64,000 nucleotides of DNA, from the NCBI GenBank assembly GCA_951217055.1, contig OX578280.1, positions 13,679,394-13,743,393 of the forward strand, given 5' to 3'. Origin of the DNA: Gerris lacustris (lineage: Eukaryota > Arthropoda > Insecta > Hemiptera > Gerridae). The notes under the pieces are model-generated. The model saw only the letters and a list, made by a program, of their open reading frames with translations, was not told the DNA's origin and did not search any database. A program made the translations under genes and the position numbers. Positions 1 to 11,454 of the stretch are shown here, piece by piece (position 1 is the first letter of the stretch; each line of letters opens with the position of its first letter).

Positions 1-179
1 TTTGTTTTCTATTTCTTTCCTATGCCTCTTCCTCCTTAGGCTACATTGGTTTCATTGTGTTTAGATCGTGTGTGGGATTTTTCCTCTCCGTTTTCATCCT
101 AAGAAAAGCTCTGCTGGGCTGTAGCCTGATTTCAAATCAGCATAAAATAGTCTTTCAATTTGGGCAGCAAATAGCTTCC

Positions 180-365
180 TCGAGTCCTATTTGGAGGTTT
201 GGATCTGTTTTTCCACCCAAGGCAAGAAAGTCCTAAAGAACAAGGAACGCATCTATAAAAAGTGCATCACATTCCTCAAAGAAAAATACCACAAGAGACT
301 CGGTGCCAGAGAATTATAGTGGAGGTCAGAGGGTTATGGTTTGGCCAAATTTCTTCAAAGTAGGA
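180..365 (+). pseudogene. Coding-like fragment, unrecognised, one in-frame stop
   Basis: One plus frame reads as a lysine/arginine-rich, protein-like stretch (for example KNKERIYKKCITFLKEKYHK) up to a TAG at 317-319, and continues protein-like beyond it with WRSEGYGLAKF. Its composition is unlike the AT-rich surroundings. I do not recognise the family. It could be the end of an exon, a retrocopy or a decayed transposon ORF. The first 179 bases of the window show nothing I can name. Confidence is low because the fragment is short and has no domain signature. Confidence 0.3.
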
Positions 366-373
366 TGATTAAT

Positions 374-790
374 TTAAAAGATATATAGATTAATTAAAAA
401 AAAAGTTAATACGCATGTGGAAGAGAAAGCCATGTGTGCATAAGTAAACTGTAAACTGATTATGATTAACAGTAAGTAAACAGTAAACAAATTGATGAAA
501 TTGGATGAGTAGTGGCTCGCAAAAAGTTGACTAAGACTGAAAATGAAACTAAAATTACCATGATGTCTGAAACTATTTTTTTCTTGACTTTTTTCAATTT
601 GGAACATAAAAAAAATAGTTTTTCAAAACGACCATAATGCTTTCGCTATTTTCGGTAGGCTCGGAGGCAACAAAAATATCAGTACTACTGTCGTACTATA
701 CTACATTTTCTTTTACTGCACAATACATTAAGTACGTTCCCATCTAAGATTACCGAAAGTAACGGAGAAGCATTTTTATGATTCTAAAGA
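374..790. repeat. Family X remnants (two, opposite orientation)
   Basis: Bases 610-672 on the plus strand match the 3' part of family X (consensus ending in CTTCCGTTACCTTCGGTAAG then CTCGGAAGC). Bases 745-785 match the same end in reverse. Both are diverged. The block 374-610 resembles the X interior weakly. The short open frame on the minus strand here is a by-product of the repeat. Confidence 0.55.
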
Positions 791-2814
791 AAGAAAATTA
801 TTTTTGTTTCAAAATTAAAAATTTCTATGAATATTTTGCAGACATCAGGGAATAATTTTGGTTTCTATTTTTGTCGGTTTAGCTTACAACATGTTTGTGA
901 ACGTATCTCAACTATACGACCAACATATTACTATATAAGGGTTCGTCTCAACTATCGGTGAACCTTACCAACATTATTAAAAGACTGTCATGGAACATAC
1001 ATGTTCATCTTTGTTCGCTTTGACTCCTTAAATTATCGAACATTAAGAACTGATTCTGAAAAAAACTGAGACAACTGATTCTTAACTAAATTAATCAGTA
1101 TATAAATTTCCTTTCAAATTCTTTTCAAATTTTTTTTTTAATCAAATAATGCACATGTTGAAATCTGTCGACCCCGATCTTATAATAATTAATACCATGA
1201 GCTAAACAATAATATTGTAAACCACTTAATATTTACACAATGAAATTGATCGTTTTCCCTCCATCTAATAAAGTAATCATTGTTATAATCGAATGCCCGC
1301 TAAAAAAAACTCTATTAAAAGCCGTGCTCAGAACAATTAAAGCACAGCATACCCATTGAAAAAACAACAGAGGTTGAAGTTTATTTATCGGTAGAATTGA
1401 TTGTATGGCGCAGTGTTTTTTTTTTAACCCCCGGTCCTTTTGAATACCGCAGCAAAGCGTTGCAGTCATAAAACAAACTGCAGTTTTATTTAGCGGGGGC
1501 AGACCAATCAATGCAACCCTCCCAGCTAAAGGCCCAGAGGCCCAGCGTACATTTACAATTTATAAGCGGAAAATTAATTTACCTCTCCAATCAGTTATAT
1601 TTTTTTTGTTTCGTTATATTTTCCACGAGAGCCTGAGGCTTGAACTGTTTGAACAACCCAATTTCGTGGCTTCACCCCACTCTAGCCTTACCTACCCATG
1701 AACTCACTCTCTACCAGATTTGCCGGTGAATTTTTTATCGGATTTTCAACATAATATCATTCCGTACGGGTCTATTGTTGCACCGGTTACAAAACTCCAC
1801 CCTTAAAAACGTTTTTAACACAAACTGTTTTTGGCCCTTAATTCAAACAAACCAAGCTTCTATCCCCTCGGAAATTCAACAATAACCGGTAAAAAGCCTT
1901 CTGAAAATTAAACTGATTTCCTTTCCGACCGCTTTCTCTTTAGCTCATGTTTCCGATTATACTTTTATTAAAAGCCGGAAACCGACTCCCCCATTTTCCC
2001 TCCATATTTTATCTAATAAGCACCGAATTGTTGAATTATACGGACAATTGAGCCCCAATTCTCATTTTAATGGAGTGAAATGAACCGAACGTTTCCATTA
2101 ACATCCATTACTCAATGCTTCATTTAAAATTGTCACTTCATAAATACATTTTTCTATTACACAGACCAGGGGCCAAAAAACCTTTTGGACCCCAATAATA
2201 ATGAATCTATTTTATAAGTCTGTAAAAGAAGTTTTAGCTAGATTTAAACTATTACAATCGATGTCTTAATCATAAAAATGACTGTTTAATCTCAACATTG
2301 GTTCACTATTTAAACCTACAAATTGATGTAGGATAAATAACTTACCATCTTATTAATATAAATTCAAAGTTTATTGATTTTACATTATTAGAAAATGAAT
2401 GACGCCCATCTAGATTAACCGGGCAAGCAGGGTCTGGATTAGCGAGACTCTACTGTAACTACACAAAGAACATATCCTATATATTCTCCTCTTCCAAATT
2501 TGCTATAATCTTAAGATTTAGTGCAAATTAATTGTTCCAGTAAACTAAATCGGAAAAAAATGAAACCCTTAAATTTTTACTTTTCTCTCTTTCATAAATG
2601 ATGTTTTAAAAATTGAGAAGGTAAATTGTGAATTTATTATTTTATTATTTATTTAATGTTATGTGGGTATGTAGATTAAATAGTGCGGGATTCATATATA
2701 GAGAACAGAGATTTTAATATCTGCAATTTTATTATTCAAAAGGACTTTTATTATTTAATATTATTTGCTCAATATCTAGACGGAAAAGGATAGGATTTCT
2801 GCTGGGAGCTACAT
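791..2814. other. AT-rich DNA, nothing recognised
   Basis: No gene, RNA or repeat family that I can match elsewhere in the window. The minus-strand open frame around 1233-1511 has no domain signature and no codon structure to support it. Confidence 0.5.
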
Positions 2815-2965
2815 CTAGCTATTAATTAATATTACATTACACGTCTAGTAGGGGAAACTCGCATTTTGCTTACGAGTGTGAAGTTTGCACCCGAGCGACA
2901 ACGAAGGTAGTAAAACCACACGAGCGAAGCAAAATGCAGATTTCACACGATTACCGTACTTTATC
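2815..2965. repeat. Small imperfect inverted repeat with GAGCG-type motif
   Basis: CGCATTTTGCTT followed by GTGTGAAGTTTG is mirrored by GAAGCAAAATGC and TTTCACACG about 60 bases later. The loop carries CGAGCGA and CGAGCGAAGC, which resemble the GAGCG-N-AGCGAG motif of other families. Probably a small MITE-like remnant. Its ends are not defined. Confidence 0.4.
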
Positions 2966-3544
2966 TACGATTGTTGGATTCTAATAATAAATACAGAAAA
3001 AAGTTACTTTAATTAAACAAACAGTAAATTAGTTTTGTTAAATGTGAACAAAACACGATAATCGTGCGATAAGGGGAAGAATTATGAAACGCGCATGCGA
3101 AATGAATACAACTACGAAAAGAATCACTTTCTACCTGTCTAAACAGAGATAAAATGTTTATATTTCGTATCAATCGTAGATAAAATAATTAATTATGAAT
3201 TTAGATATCATTAATGCAAAATTAATTCGTTTAAAAAATAAAAAAAATTCTGTATAGTAAGACACTGTATTGCGACATGTCAATATCGCAAAATTATACG
3301 TGGGTAAAATCAATATATAATCACTGTATGTGACATGAATATAGAAAAAAATTAAATAGGCTAGAATAAGGAGTTGCAAGTTGGTTAATATAACCTGTAA
3401 CGATTCCGTAGATACTCCATCCTTACGAATTCTCAGGACCCTTTGTGAAACAGGACGGAGCCATCTTTCATCTCTTGTTCTACGAATCCATTCCAAACAG
3501 CAAATCCTTTTATTCTTGATCAAAAACATCAATTTAAATATTTG

Positions 3545-4053
3545 ACAAAATAAACAGGTCAAGTATGTGCTGGTCAGCACACAGCGAGGGTCCGTAGCCA
3601 AAAAAGTATTGTTTAAGTAGTACCTATTGATGATGCTTTTTAAAATGCTCAGAATTTGTTCAGAAATTGTTTCTGATTTTTGCACTTTACATAAGTGAGA
3701 TAGATGGGGGGGGGGGGGGGGGGGGGGCACGTTTCACACCGACTTAAAACTCAACTACGCTCACCCTATCAAAGTTTATAACCAAAAAATTATATATTAT
3801 TGTAATCAGCTCAACGTACCCTTTCATATGATACCCCACATTGTCTCCAAGATAAACATTTAACCCTTAAGTTTTATTACTCTAATTTTTTTTTAAGTCG
3901 CTACATTTTTAAAATGTGTGGGTATACTCATACAAGCCAAATTTCAAAGTGATCGGACAAAAGGTGTAGCCGTGAGAGCGCAGGCGACAGACGGACAGAC
4001 AGATACTCGCAGGAAAATATAAGGGCCCTTGGTTTTTGCCTAAAGTCCTAAAA
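3545..4053 (+). mobile_element. Family R copy 1 (Helentron/HINE-like, decayed)
   Basis: Shares AATAAACAGGTCAAG, the hairpin GTGTGCTGGTCAGCACAC-type sequence, GAGGGTCCGTAG, and a downstream block (GATCGGACAAAAGGTGTAGC) with copies at 44.36-45.09 kb and 53.49-54.15 kb. A 22-base G tract sits inside at 3706-3727, where the other copies have only 7-8 G or C. The right subterminal repeat (TTGCCTAAAGTCCT) is mutated compared with the intact copy. The minus-strand frame starting with a run of prolines is just this G tract read backwards. Confidence 0.7.
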
Positions 4054-4183
4054 ATGACCTATTCATGATCAAATAATTCAAGTAATTATGAGATTTAAAG
4101 TTTTTTTTTAAAAAAAAAATATTTTAAAAATATCATTTAGTTTTTAGATAAAAATCTATCATTTTAAAAAAAACAATTATTCA

Positions 4184-4436
4184 AGACCATAAGCCAGGAC
4201 GCACATTGAGACGTAAGTGACGGAAGGCAGCACAGTTTTTTTCAATCGCAGATGCAGACAAAACCGAACGAATTGAGAGAGACGCAGAGCCGGGTAGGAC
4301 AGTACTGTCAAGTGAGGACTGTACAAGTGGTCTAACCTAGTGCATCTGGCGTCTCAATTCGCGGTCTCATATATTTCCACGGTTAAAACATACTTTGCTA
4401 CCCTACCCCGCGTCGTCTGCGTCTCAAGCTTCTCCC
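4184..4436. repeat. Imperfect inverted repeat, MITE-like
   Basis: GACGCA...TTGAGACG and GAGAGAGACGCAGAGCCGGGTAG on the left are mirrored by GCGTCTCAATTCGCGG and CTACCCTACCCCGCGTCGTCTGCGTCTCAAG on the right, read in two pieces. The arms are interrupted. More GC than the surroundings. Type and ends uncertain. Confidence 0.4.
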
Positions 4437-4985
4437 GGGCTAATTTTAAATTTAATCCTTCTTCTTTTATTACTGTGTAGTTATTAATACTTACAATTCT
4501 AGTTATTTATTTATTTATTTATTTTATATTGGATGACTAGCGACATGGCCATTTACACCCAAACACAGTTAATTTATACAATTATTCAATCAACAAAGAA
4601 TAAAAAGGAAAAAAAAGGGAGGAAACAAACAAATTACAAAAATAAAAAATTACAATTAAAAAAAAAAAAAAAAAAAAAAAATTAAACAAAGTAGCTGTGG
4701 AGAAAAAAAAGAAGAAAAAAAAAAAAAAGAATAATGGTAATTTAGTACTAAATATTAAGATAAATTATATAATAAATAATGATAAAAATATGAGGTAAAT
4801 AAATAAATTGATGAAGATTGGATAGTATTCAGAATATTATACCTTTCTAAGTATAAGATCCATTAAATAAATAGTTGATAAATGATAGTCAATAATAATT
4901 TAAGTAATATTGAAATAAGGCCAGAGCCAGATAGAACCATGATTCTGAATTTCCACTAATTTATGATTTAAGTTCATGTAATTGA
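4437..4985. other. Poly-A/T-rich stretch without gene
   Basis: Contains (TTTA)n near 4505 and long A tracts at 4657-4680 and 4705-4730. No gene or recognisable repeat family. Confidence 0.5.
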
Positions 4986-5018
4986 GCTCTCTTTTTTTCT
5001 TTTTTTTTTTTTTTTTTT
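4986..5018 (-). other. Poly(A) tail of the truncated retrotransposon
   Basis: A 33-base, nearly pure T tract on the plus strand, directly after the stop codon of the RNase H-encoding fragment. Read on the minus strand it is an A tail, which fixes this as the 3' end of a retrotransposed copy. Confidence 0.7.
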
Positions 5019-5588
5019 TCATAGTTCCTGGAAAATTTCCGCTTCTTTTAGATACAGAAAAACTCGTCCGATTATTTTTTCGTCGTCGCATAGTGCCTCC
5101 TGTGTTGTTGTTGGAACTTGGTGTTTGTCTCTTAGATCTTGAAGACCTGGGCAGTCACATAGAATATGTGCCACAGTCAGAATTGCATTACATCGTCTAC
5201 ATTTGGGCACTTCTTTGACTCTCGAAAATAAATAGCTGTGAGTCAGTCGCGTGTGTCCAATTCGAAGGCGGCATAAAATGTTTTCTTCATGTCTGTTTTG
5301 TCGGTGCGCAGTCGTCCATTTTGAAATTGTTGTTTTTATTGGCCTCAATTTGTTCTCTCTACACAAGTTCCAGTTCTTTTGCCACACCTCCTTTATAGCT
5401 GCGTTGATAGAAGCATATAAATCTTTAGCGTAGACCGCCGTTTGAGTTGGAAGTCCGTCCATTGTTGCGGTTTGTGCCAACCGATCGGCGTTTTCATTCC
5501 CTGGAATTCCTGAGTGTCCAGCGACCCAGAAGAACTGAGCATTGATTCCATTGTCATGAAGGCATTGTCGGATTTTGAGGACTATAAT
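5019..5588 (-). pseudogene. Non-LTR retrotransposon, C-terminal RNase H fragment
   Basis: An uninterrupted 190-codon minus-strand frame enters from the truncated 5' side and stops at 5019-5021. Its first part holds the C-terminal signature of a ribonuclease H domain (FFWVAGHSGIPGNENADRLA). It is followed by the tail region typical of arthropod non-LTR elements that carry RNase H: LCRLRIGHTRLTHSYLF, then a Cys/His motif (CRRC, then HILCDC). In the family this domain follows the reverse transcriptase and removes RNA from the RNA/DNA hybrid during target-primed insertion. The copy is 5'-truncated within the RNase H domain, so it lacks endonuclease and reverse transcriptase and cannot move on its own. 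The frame is intact, so it is probably fairly young. No clear target-site duplication. The clade (I or Jockey-like) is inferred. Confidence 0.88.
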
Positions 5589-6540
5589 TACCTTATTTCT
5601 ATCTATTTATTCTATAGATGTAATGAGATCAATAAATATGCGCTTTAGGAAGCACTAGTGAAATTCAGAACATATTGAATGAAAAGCTTGGTCTTCTTTT
5701 TATACGTTGTTTGTAAGTAAATAGGATTGTACGAGGGAGTTTAGAAAGTATTGCCGCGCAGATATCAGCAGATAATAGTAAAGAGCAAGGCATAAGGTTG
5801 GTGCACTTGTAACGCAATCTCCCCTCAGTTACGAATCTTCCTTGTGTGTCATTATATTTACGATCGGTATATAAGTGTGCGAGTCAAGGCTGTGTTAGTA
5901 CGGGGGCAGAGCTGAGTGGTACCGCAGTAGCTCCTATTGTTCGATGCACCCTCCGACGTGTCTAAAAACACAATAGGCACTCGTTTAGAACCTGTTGGGT
6001 GCCACCCTCTAGTGTTTTTTACCACCAGCTGGGGCCCCTTTACCCCCCCCCCCCCCCCCCCTGTGCGCCTCTTAATTAGAATCATAATGTGAGCACTGCA
6101 TCGCCCTCCCCCACTCTCATATCGCATATGTGAGTTTCCAAAGCTTCCGTACGCACCCTTCTTGTTTACCGACAACTTCTAACCAGCCTCTTCCGGATTT
6201 TACGTTTGAGTTGATCCGTTCATACATCGGAATCATTGAGATATTGACCTGCAAAAAAAAACTTCTTTACAATTAATTATGTCATCTGGTGTGGTCCAAT
6301 TACAAAGACTCAAAACTCATTGTATAAATTGGTCTAAATGTAAGCTGATGTGATGTTGGAATAATCACTTAACTTTATCTATAAGAACAACGATTATATT
6401 GAATCAGGAAGGTTAAAATAAATATTCAATATAAAAACTGAAATATAGATGACCCACTAACTTTCATCTAGTTTTGGCATTTCAATTTGCCCAGGCTTAA
6501 AAATGTTAAGAGTGATAACCATTTTTCTTATACATAAAAT
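5589..6540. other. Unassigned DNA, partly GC-richer
   Basis: Bases 5850-6180 are richer in G and C than the surroundings and include a 19-base C tract (6043-6061). No coding signature I can name; the open minus-strand frame over it contains the poly-C tract read as glycines. The start TACGAGGG at about 5729 recalls mariner termini but I found no partner end. Confidence 0.4.
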
Positions 6541-6544
6541 AAAC

Positions 6545-6958
6545 AACTAAGGCGCGCTTCACGTAAGAATGTGAGGCGATAATCACCGGTTTCTGTACGA
6601 TTAAGTTAAAATTATTAAGATGTATAACATGTCATGGTTACTACAAACTTTTTATATTGGCCGTCATCTTAGAAATATTAAGTGTGAAAACTTCAAAAAG
6701 TGTACAGTTGTCCCAAATGCCGAGAAGCATGAGACAACTGCATGAGCCAATGACAACATGCATATGAATGACAAATGCATATGACAATAACAACTGCATT
6801 TCAGTGCCAATGCCGAAACCAGAGACAATGCCGAATTTCATCTTCCTAGCTATAGTAGTTTATGAATTGAAACATGCCAACGGACAGACAGACAGAAAGA
6901 CAGAGCCGTTATACAAGGTTTCTTTAAGTACTTCGTACAGAAATCTAAAATCAGATGA
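6545..6958 (-). mobile_element. Family K copy (short), Helentron/HINE-like
   Basis: Left side: GGCGCGCTTCACGTAAG, a hairpin-forming GGCGATAATCACC, then GGTTTCTGTAC. Right side: GTACAGAAATCTAAAA. The GGTTTCTGTAC/GTACAGAAA(C/T)C pair is the subterminal inverted repeat. The interior carries the ATATTGGCCGTCATCTT block shared with 26.8-27.4, 31.2-31.4 and 47.7-47.9 kb. By the Helentron convention (hairpin at the 3' end) the element runs on the minus strand. No coding capacity. Confidence 0.65.
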
Positions 6959-6959
6959 G

Positions 6960-7235
6960 AACTTTTGGAGATATTGGTGTAAATAAATGTATGTCTGTGC
7001 GCATGTGGAAGAGAAACAAATGGACGCAAAATGTTGAAACTTAGATAGCACTTAAGAATAAGGTTTTGATGTACCATTCAAATAATTGGACGAGCAGTTT
7101 TAAGATATGTTGGTTCGCAAAAATGAAACGACAATTTTTGACACACAGACACGGAACCAAAAATGTTCCTTGATGTCTAAAACTTGGAATGGGGTCTTTC
7201 TTGGAATTTTTGAAATCGGAGATATAAAAAAAGAC
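6960..7235 (+). repeat. Family X copy, partial
   Basis: Matches the X interior: GCGCATGTGGAAGAGAAACAA, GGTTCGCAAAAATGA, ACACGGAACCAAAAATGTTCC and the following TTGGAATTTTTGAAATCGGAG. The terminal bipartite hairpin is missing. Confidence 0.7.
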
Positions 7236-8029
7236 AGCAAAAATATCTCATCTACTCAGTGTGATCATCAGTGTGAAATATGTCTGACCTCTCTGGGTTT
7301 CGAAATCACCAGATATGTCGGTGTTTAGACCTTTGTTTCAGGTGGTGTTGGGTGTCCCCTATTATAATACGTTATAATAGTTTTCAAAGTGATAATATTC
7401 AGTTTTTAAGATGGCATCTTTTAAGACAACAAAGAATCTTTTAAGGGATTTGAAAGCTATTATAAATACGTTAGAGTCAATAAGGCAGCACCATTAGGGG
7501 GAGGCGTAGTAAGTAGCAGAGGATTATGCAAAGTATTCTTTACTGCTCTATATATACACAGTGTGCTAGAGAATTGTTAGTAATGAGATTGTTATAGGTT
7601 CCTGATAATATTATTGTTAAAGGGCTACATGGGTGACTTGGGGGCCGTTGGACTTTATGTCTAAGGATCCCTTAGGGAACTTGAATCTAAAGGGAGTACG
7701 CAAGCCCTTACTTCACCTCCAAACTGATATTTACTGTCATATCCCGCATCTACACTCCGACTCTTAGCTACTTCCCTTTATGGTTCAGGTATACATCGTT
7801 ATTCTCTCAGCCCAAGTTTCCCTCGTACCTCATACATATTCCTTTATAGTCTCGAGAGCTTGAGATATCGCTAGGATATTTTATAAGGAAAAAATAAACA
7901 GCTTTACGACCAAGGTTTATTGGTTATATTTTTCGATGAAGCTTTTTTTTTAGCAAATAGAAAAACAAAGTATTTGCTTAATAAATACGTCAGTGACGCA
8001 ACGCAATATTATTAACCCTTTATGCATCC
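7236..8029. other. No gene or known repeat seen
   Basis: AT-rich, no domain-bearing frame and no match to the other families. CCCTCGTACC at 7825 might be a mariner-like end but is unsupported. Confidence 0.4.
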
Positions 8030-8720
8030 TCCTTACGATAGTATGTCAATGAAAAAGAATCTTTCAAGCTTACCGAAGGCGACGGGAATATTGTGATCAT
8101 CCTGAATAACGAAATTCACTTATGTCTCTGACAAAAATTCTTGGACAGAAATCCGTTTAACACATTAGGGAACAATTTGCTTCCGAGCTTACCAAAGGTA
8201 ACGGATGCTATGTGATCGTTCTGAACAACGAAAAATATTTGATGTCTCCGTTTTCCTTTTTTTGCACCTATACCTTCAAAAGTACTTATCTGATTTGTAT
8301 AAAACTTTTATAGTTTATTGAAAGTAACCCGCAGATAGCCCCAGATTAATTTGAACCGTCTGGGCTCTTTAACTTTTCCTAAATTTATACTTTAATTCAT
8401 GTGACATATTAAAAAACGGGGGAAAAAATTAAACAAAAGAGACAATATTGGCTCGCATAAGCAAAATTCTATTTTTTTCCACGTGTGCGCAAACTTGTTT
8501 TTGTTAACGACTATAAATATCTTTCAAATGAGTGATTTTTAAAAAATTTGGATGGTTTTTTGATGCTAGCCCACAGATGGTGTGATATAATTTTTAGCCG
8601 TCTAAACTAATATAATAATGCTTACAAATTAGTGGGGGAATCGAAACAGATTTATTTTTCCATTTGTTCAATTATATAGGACGTGAGGAAGCTATGTGCC
8701 ACACTAATTTGCATTTAAAA
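8030..8720 (-). repeat. Family X copy, near full length
   Basis: Reverse copy. It begins with the terminal hairpin (TTGCTTCCGAGCTTACCAAAGG, read in two parts, at about 8178-8200), passes through the X interior (AAGTACTTATCTGATTTGTA; GCAGATAGCCCCAGATTAAT) and ends with GACGTGAGGAAGCTATGTG and CCACACTAATT near 8700, which is the other X end. A second reversed hairpin remnant lies at 8070-8100. No coding capacity. Confidence 0.75.
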
Positions 8721-9575
8721 ATCATTTAGTTTCATTTATGTGTCAGATCTGTCTTTTACAACGTGCTGTATGCAACATTAAACTCGAATCTTGTTTTCTA
8801 GTCTCTACTTGTGATAGAGGTAGAAATATACCACCCTACTAGAATGGTATATTTCCATCAAAAAATGATTATACCATGAAATGGTTTATAATTGTAACTT
8901 AATATTCAATAATGGTAGGTATTATTAAACTAGAACCATTAGACTTGAACTCTATTATAATGATGTTATAGGGTATACTAATGTATTGTTTGGATATGGT
9001 CATGGCTTGAGTAGGGTCAGAACATGACCATGATAAGTCATGATAACATGATGACAGTGATAGATTAGATCACGTTATATCAGTCTACACGGAACACCTT
9101 TAGCTTCAAATTAATCACATGTGATAACTACATCCTTCTCTCATATCATTTGTCATGAATGAAGTTTGAACATGTAATTAAAATTAAAACCTATTTTATG
9201 AAACTTGCGCACGGCATTTTACTTTTTCAAATAATATAACTTTTTCAATTCAGTGGCTATCCTATTTTTCGCATACTTATGGAAATCTTATCCTTTTATC
9301 TTCACTTATACTTACAATCAATGTAAATTTAATAAGTTTGCAAATGATAGCTCTGATTTAAACAACATAATTAGTTCTGTTTTCGCTGAATCCACGGGAA
9401 GTGATTAAACCACGTCTGTATACACATTTAAGTCTTAATTGCTTCTCAGCTTCATAGAAGTCAAAGAGCGCAATTTAGTACCACAATATTGAGTGATAAG
9501 AAATGTTTTGAATATCGGGTTGCAGGACCTTATGAGCAGTATAAGAATGTGGAAGAATGTGGGTATATATGTATT
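8721..9575. other. No gene seen
   Basis: AT-rich unassigned DNA. Several short CATGA/TCATG words around 8990-9060 give weak local palindromes, but I see no defined element. Confidence 0.4.
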
Positions 9576-10333
9576 TACAGGGTGGTTCAAAAGTCTCTCT
9601 CCCCCCCCCCCCCCTCTTAACTTTTGAACGGTTTGAAATAAATTAATAAAACTTAAGGGATCTGTACCATGTAAAGGGAAGTTTGTTTTCATGCAATCGC
9701 GCACTAGGGGCAACCACCCACTTTGCCCCAGGCCACCCAACTTCAAAACTTCAAATTGGAGTGTACATTTTTGAAAGCACATTCGGATTCTACGGTGAAA
9801 AATAATAAAATTTTACTTGAACCTTTTTTTTATCTCCAATATTTCGCCCATAGAGGGCGAAATATTGGAGAAAGCAAAATAAACCATCGGAAATAGTAAA
9901 CAAAATAACACTTCTATCGTTGTAAAATATAAACGATTTGAAATAAAGTCATGGAACTTAGAGGATCTGCATTATGTAAAGAGAAATGCGCACTAGGGGC
10001 AACCACCATTTTGCCCCCAGCCACTGAAATCCAACATTTTTATACTTTTGCCCTATATAGGGGGCAAAATATTGGAGATAGAAAAAAAGATTTAAGTGAA
10101 ATTTTATTATTTTTCACCGTAGAATATAAATGTGCTATCAACAATATACACACCAATTTGAAATTTTGAAGTTGGGTGGCCTTGAGGCAAAGTGGGTGGT
10201 TGCCCCTAGTGCGCGATTGCATGAAAGCAAACTTCCCTTAGCATGATACGGATCCCCCAAGTTTCATTAATTTATCTCAAACCGTTCAAAAGTTAAGAGG
10301 GTGGATGGGGAAAGACTTTTGGACCACCCTGTA
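9576..10333. mobile_element. 758-bp TIR element with TATT target duplication
   Basis: The left end TACAGGGTGGTTCAAAAGTC and the right end GACTTTTGGACCACCCTGTA are inverted copies with one mismatch. The flanking tetranucleotide TATT occurs at 9572-9575 and 10334-10337. The arms stay complementary far inwards (CAATCGCGCACTAGGGGCAA versus TTGCCCCTAGTGCGCGATTG). The centre holds a second partial copy of the left arm (about 9930-10030) and a near-perfect hairpin, CTCCAATATTTCGCCC/GGGCGAAATATTGGAG (9834-9871). No transposase, so this is a non-autonomous MITE-like element. Open frames over it are fortuitous. Superfamily not assigned. Confidence 0.85.
9600..9615. repeat. Poly-C tract
   Basis: A C homopolymer inside the left arm of the TIR element. 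The right arm has no such tract at the mirrored position, so it expanded after the arms formed. Confidence 0.8.
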
Positions 10334-10559
10334 TATTGCAAATGAATAACGAGTTGTTTCCCGTTTTTTCACAGTTATAAACTTATAATTTAATTAAATA
10401 GTTTTTAGTTGATAAAATTGACTTTTAGTTTGATGAAATAGACGCATGTGAAAGGGATAGTTACAAGCCTGAAGAAGCCCGAAGGTGTAGGGCGAAATAT
10501 AGTCATTAAAAAAAGGGAAAGTGGTTTTATTTAATTTAAAAAAAACCAATTAACCTGAG

Positions 10560-10745
10560 AAAAATGATCCAAAAAATGGTTCAAGTTTGTTCCAACGATT
10601 TTGATTAAAACATTCCATTTTTTAGTCAATTTAACCATATAATATTATGTAGTTTTTCAGGGAAAATTTAGTTCCTGAGAGAGTCAAGGAAATTGCAAAG
10701 AGTGGGAGGCTGGGTTCGATTCCTGGTGGGAAGCAATTATTTTCA
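10560..10745 (+). repeat. Family V fragment
   Basis: Shares ACGATTTTGATTAAAA, the CAGGGAAAATTTAGTTCCTGA block and GGCTGGGTTCGATTCCTGG with the family V copies at 52.96-53.49 and 55.45-55.98 kb. The GGTTCGATTCC sequence has the form of a tRNA B box, so V may contain a tRNA-derived part. The rest of V is missing here. Confidence 0.5.
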
Positions 10746-10751
10746 TTTTTA

Positions 10752-10850
10752 AGTTTTAGGTAGCATTCTTACTACGGAAAGATTACCTTTTAATTTAAAT
10801 CAAATTATAATTATCATTAACTACGGGAGACGTACAGAGGAAAATAGAAT
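10752..10850 (-). repeat. SINE tail fragment
   Basis: TTACTACGGAAAG, TTAATTTAAATCAAATT and ACGGGAGACGTACAGAG match the non-tRNA part of the SINE at 61.06-61.23 kb in the same orientation. The tRNA-like head is absent. Confidence 0.6.
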
Positions 10851-10989
10851 TTTTGAAAAAAGAAGATTTGAATTTCTAATTGATTGTACTAGGTACAGGT
10901 ACTAATTGAGTACTGTATAATTATAAGCGTTAATTCTCGTTCTAGTTCTATTGCTGTGAATATTGGCTTGCTAGATTTGTAGAAAAGAT

Positions 10990-11170
10990 TGAAATCATGG
11001 ATTCGGGACTTGGTATCGGTAACGTCAGAGAAAATCATTCTCCTGTATAGCTCAGTTGGTAAGAGCGCCTGTAACTGATATATAGGAGGCCCATGGTTCA
11101 AGTCCCGGTGCTGGGGTCTATTTTTTTATGTATGTTTCCCGTAATAGTTAATTAGTAAATATTAGTTCAA
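10990..11170 (+). mobile_element. tRNA-derived SINE
   Basis: An A box (TAGCTCAGTTGG, 11048-11059) and a B box (GGTTCAAGTCC, 11095-11105) are spaced as in a tRNA and followed by a T run. A 5-bp stem with a 7-base loop stands where an anticodon arm would be. The acceptor ends do not pair and the T stem is weak, so this is not a functional tRNA. The GTCAGAGAAAA lead and the CCCGTAATAGTTAATTAG tail match the SINE family seen at 61 kb. The internal boxes would serve RNA polymerase III. Confidence 0.7.
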
Positions 11171-11454
11171 TAATAATTAAATGCTATCACGAAAACTCGA
11201 AATAAATGAGAAACACTTAAAAAAATAATCATTTATATGAGAAAGTATACTATACGAGTTGAATCGGATGTTTTTCTTATACTTCTTCTAAATTATAATA
11301 GATTTGTATGTAATACTTGTAAATAAAAGTTCATTTTTAGTGTTTCCATTAAATACCAATTGTAAATTGATAATCAAGTGGGAAGACTAGAGTTCTAGTT
11401 ATATAGACTTCTAGATGTATTGGTTCGAGTTAGATAAGTTGAGGTTAAGGTTAT

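Noticed and set aside
3170..3730. 186-codon minus-strand frame with a proline run
   Set aside because: The prolines come from a 22-base G tract inside a repeat; no domain, and it crosses an R boundary.
5728..7834. Possible mariner element (TACGAGGG at 5729, CCCTCGTA near 7828)
   Set aside because: Only eight bases match at each end, no transposase signature lies between, and K and X repeats occupy the interior.
11041..11116. Functional tRNA gene
   Set aside because: A and B boxes are good, but acceptor and T stems do not pair and the flanks match a dispersed SINE.
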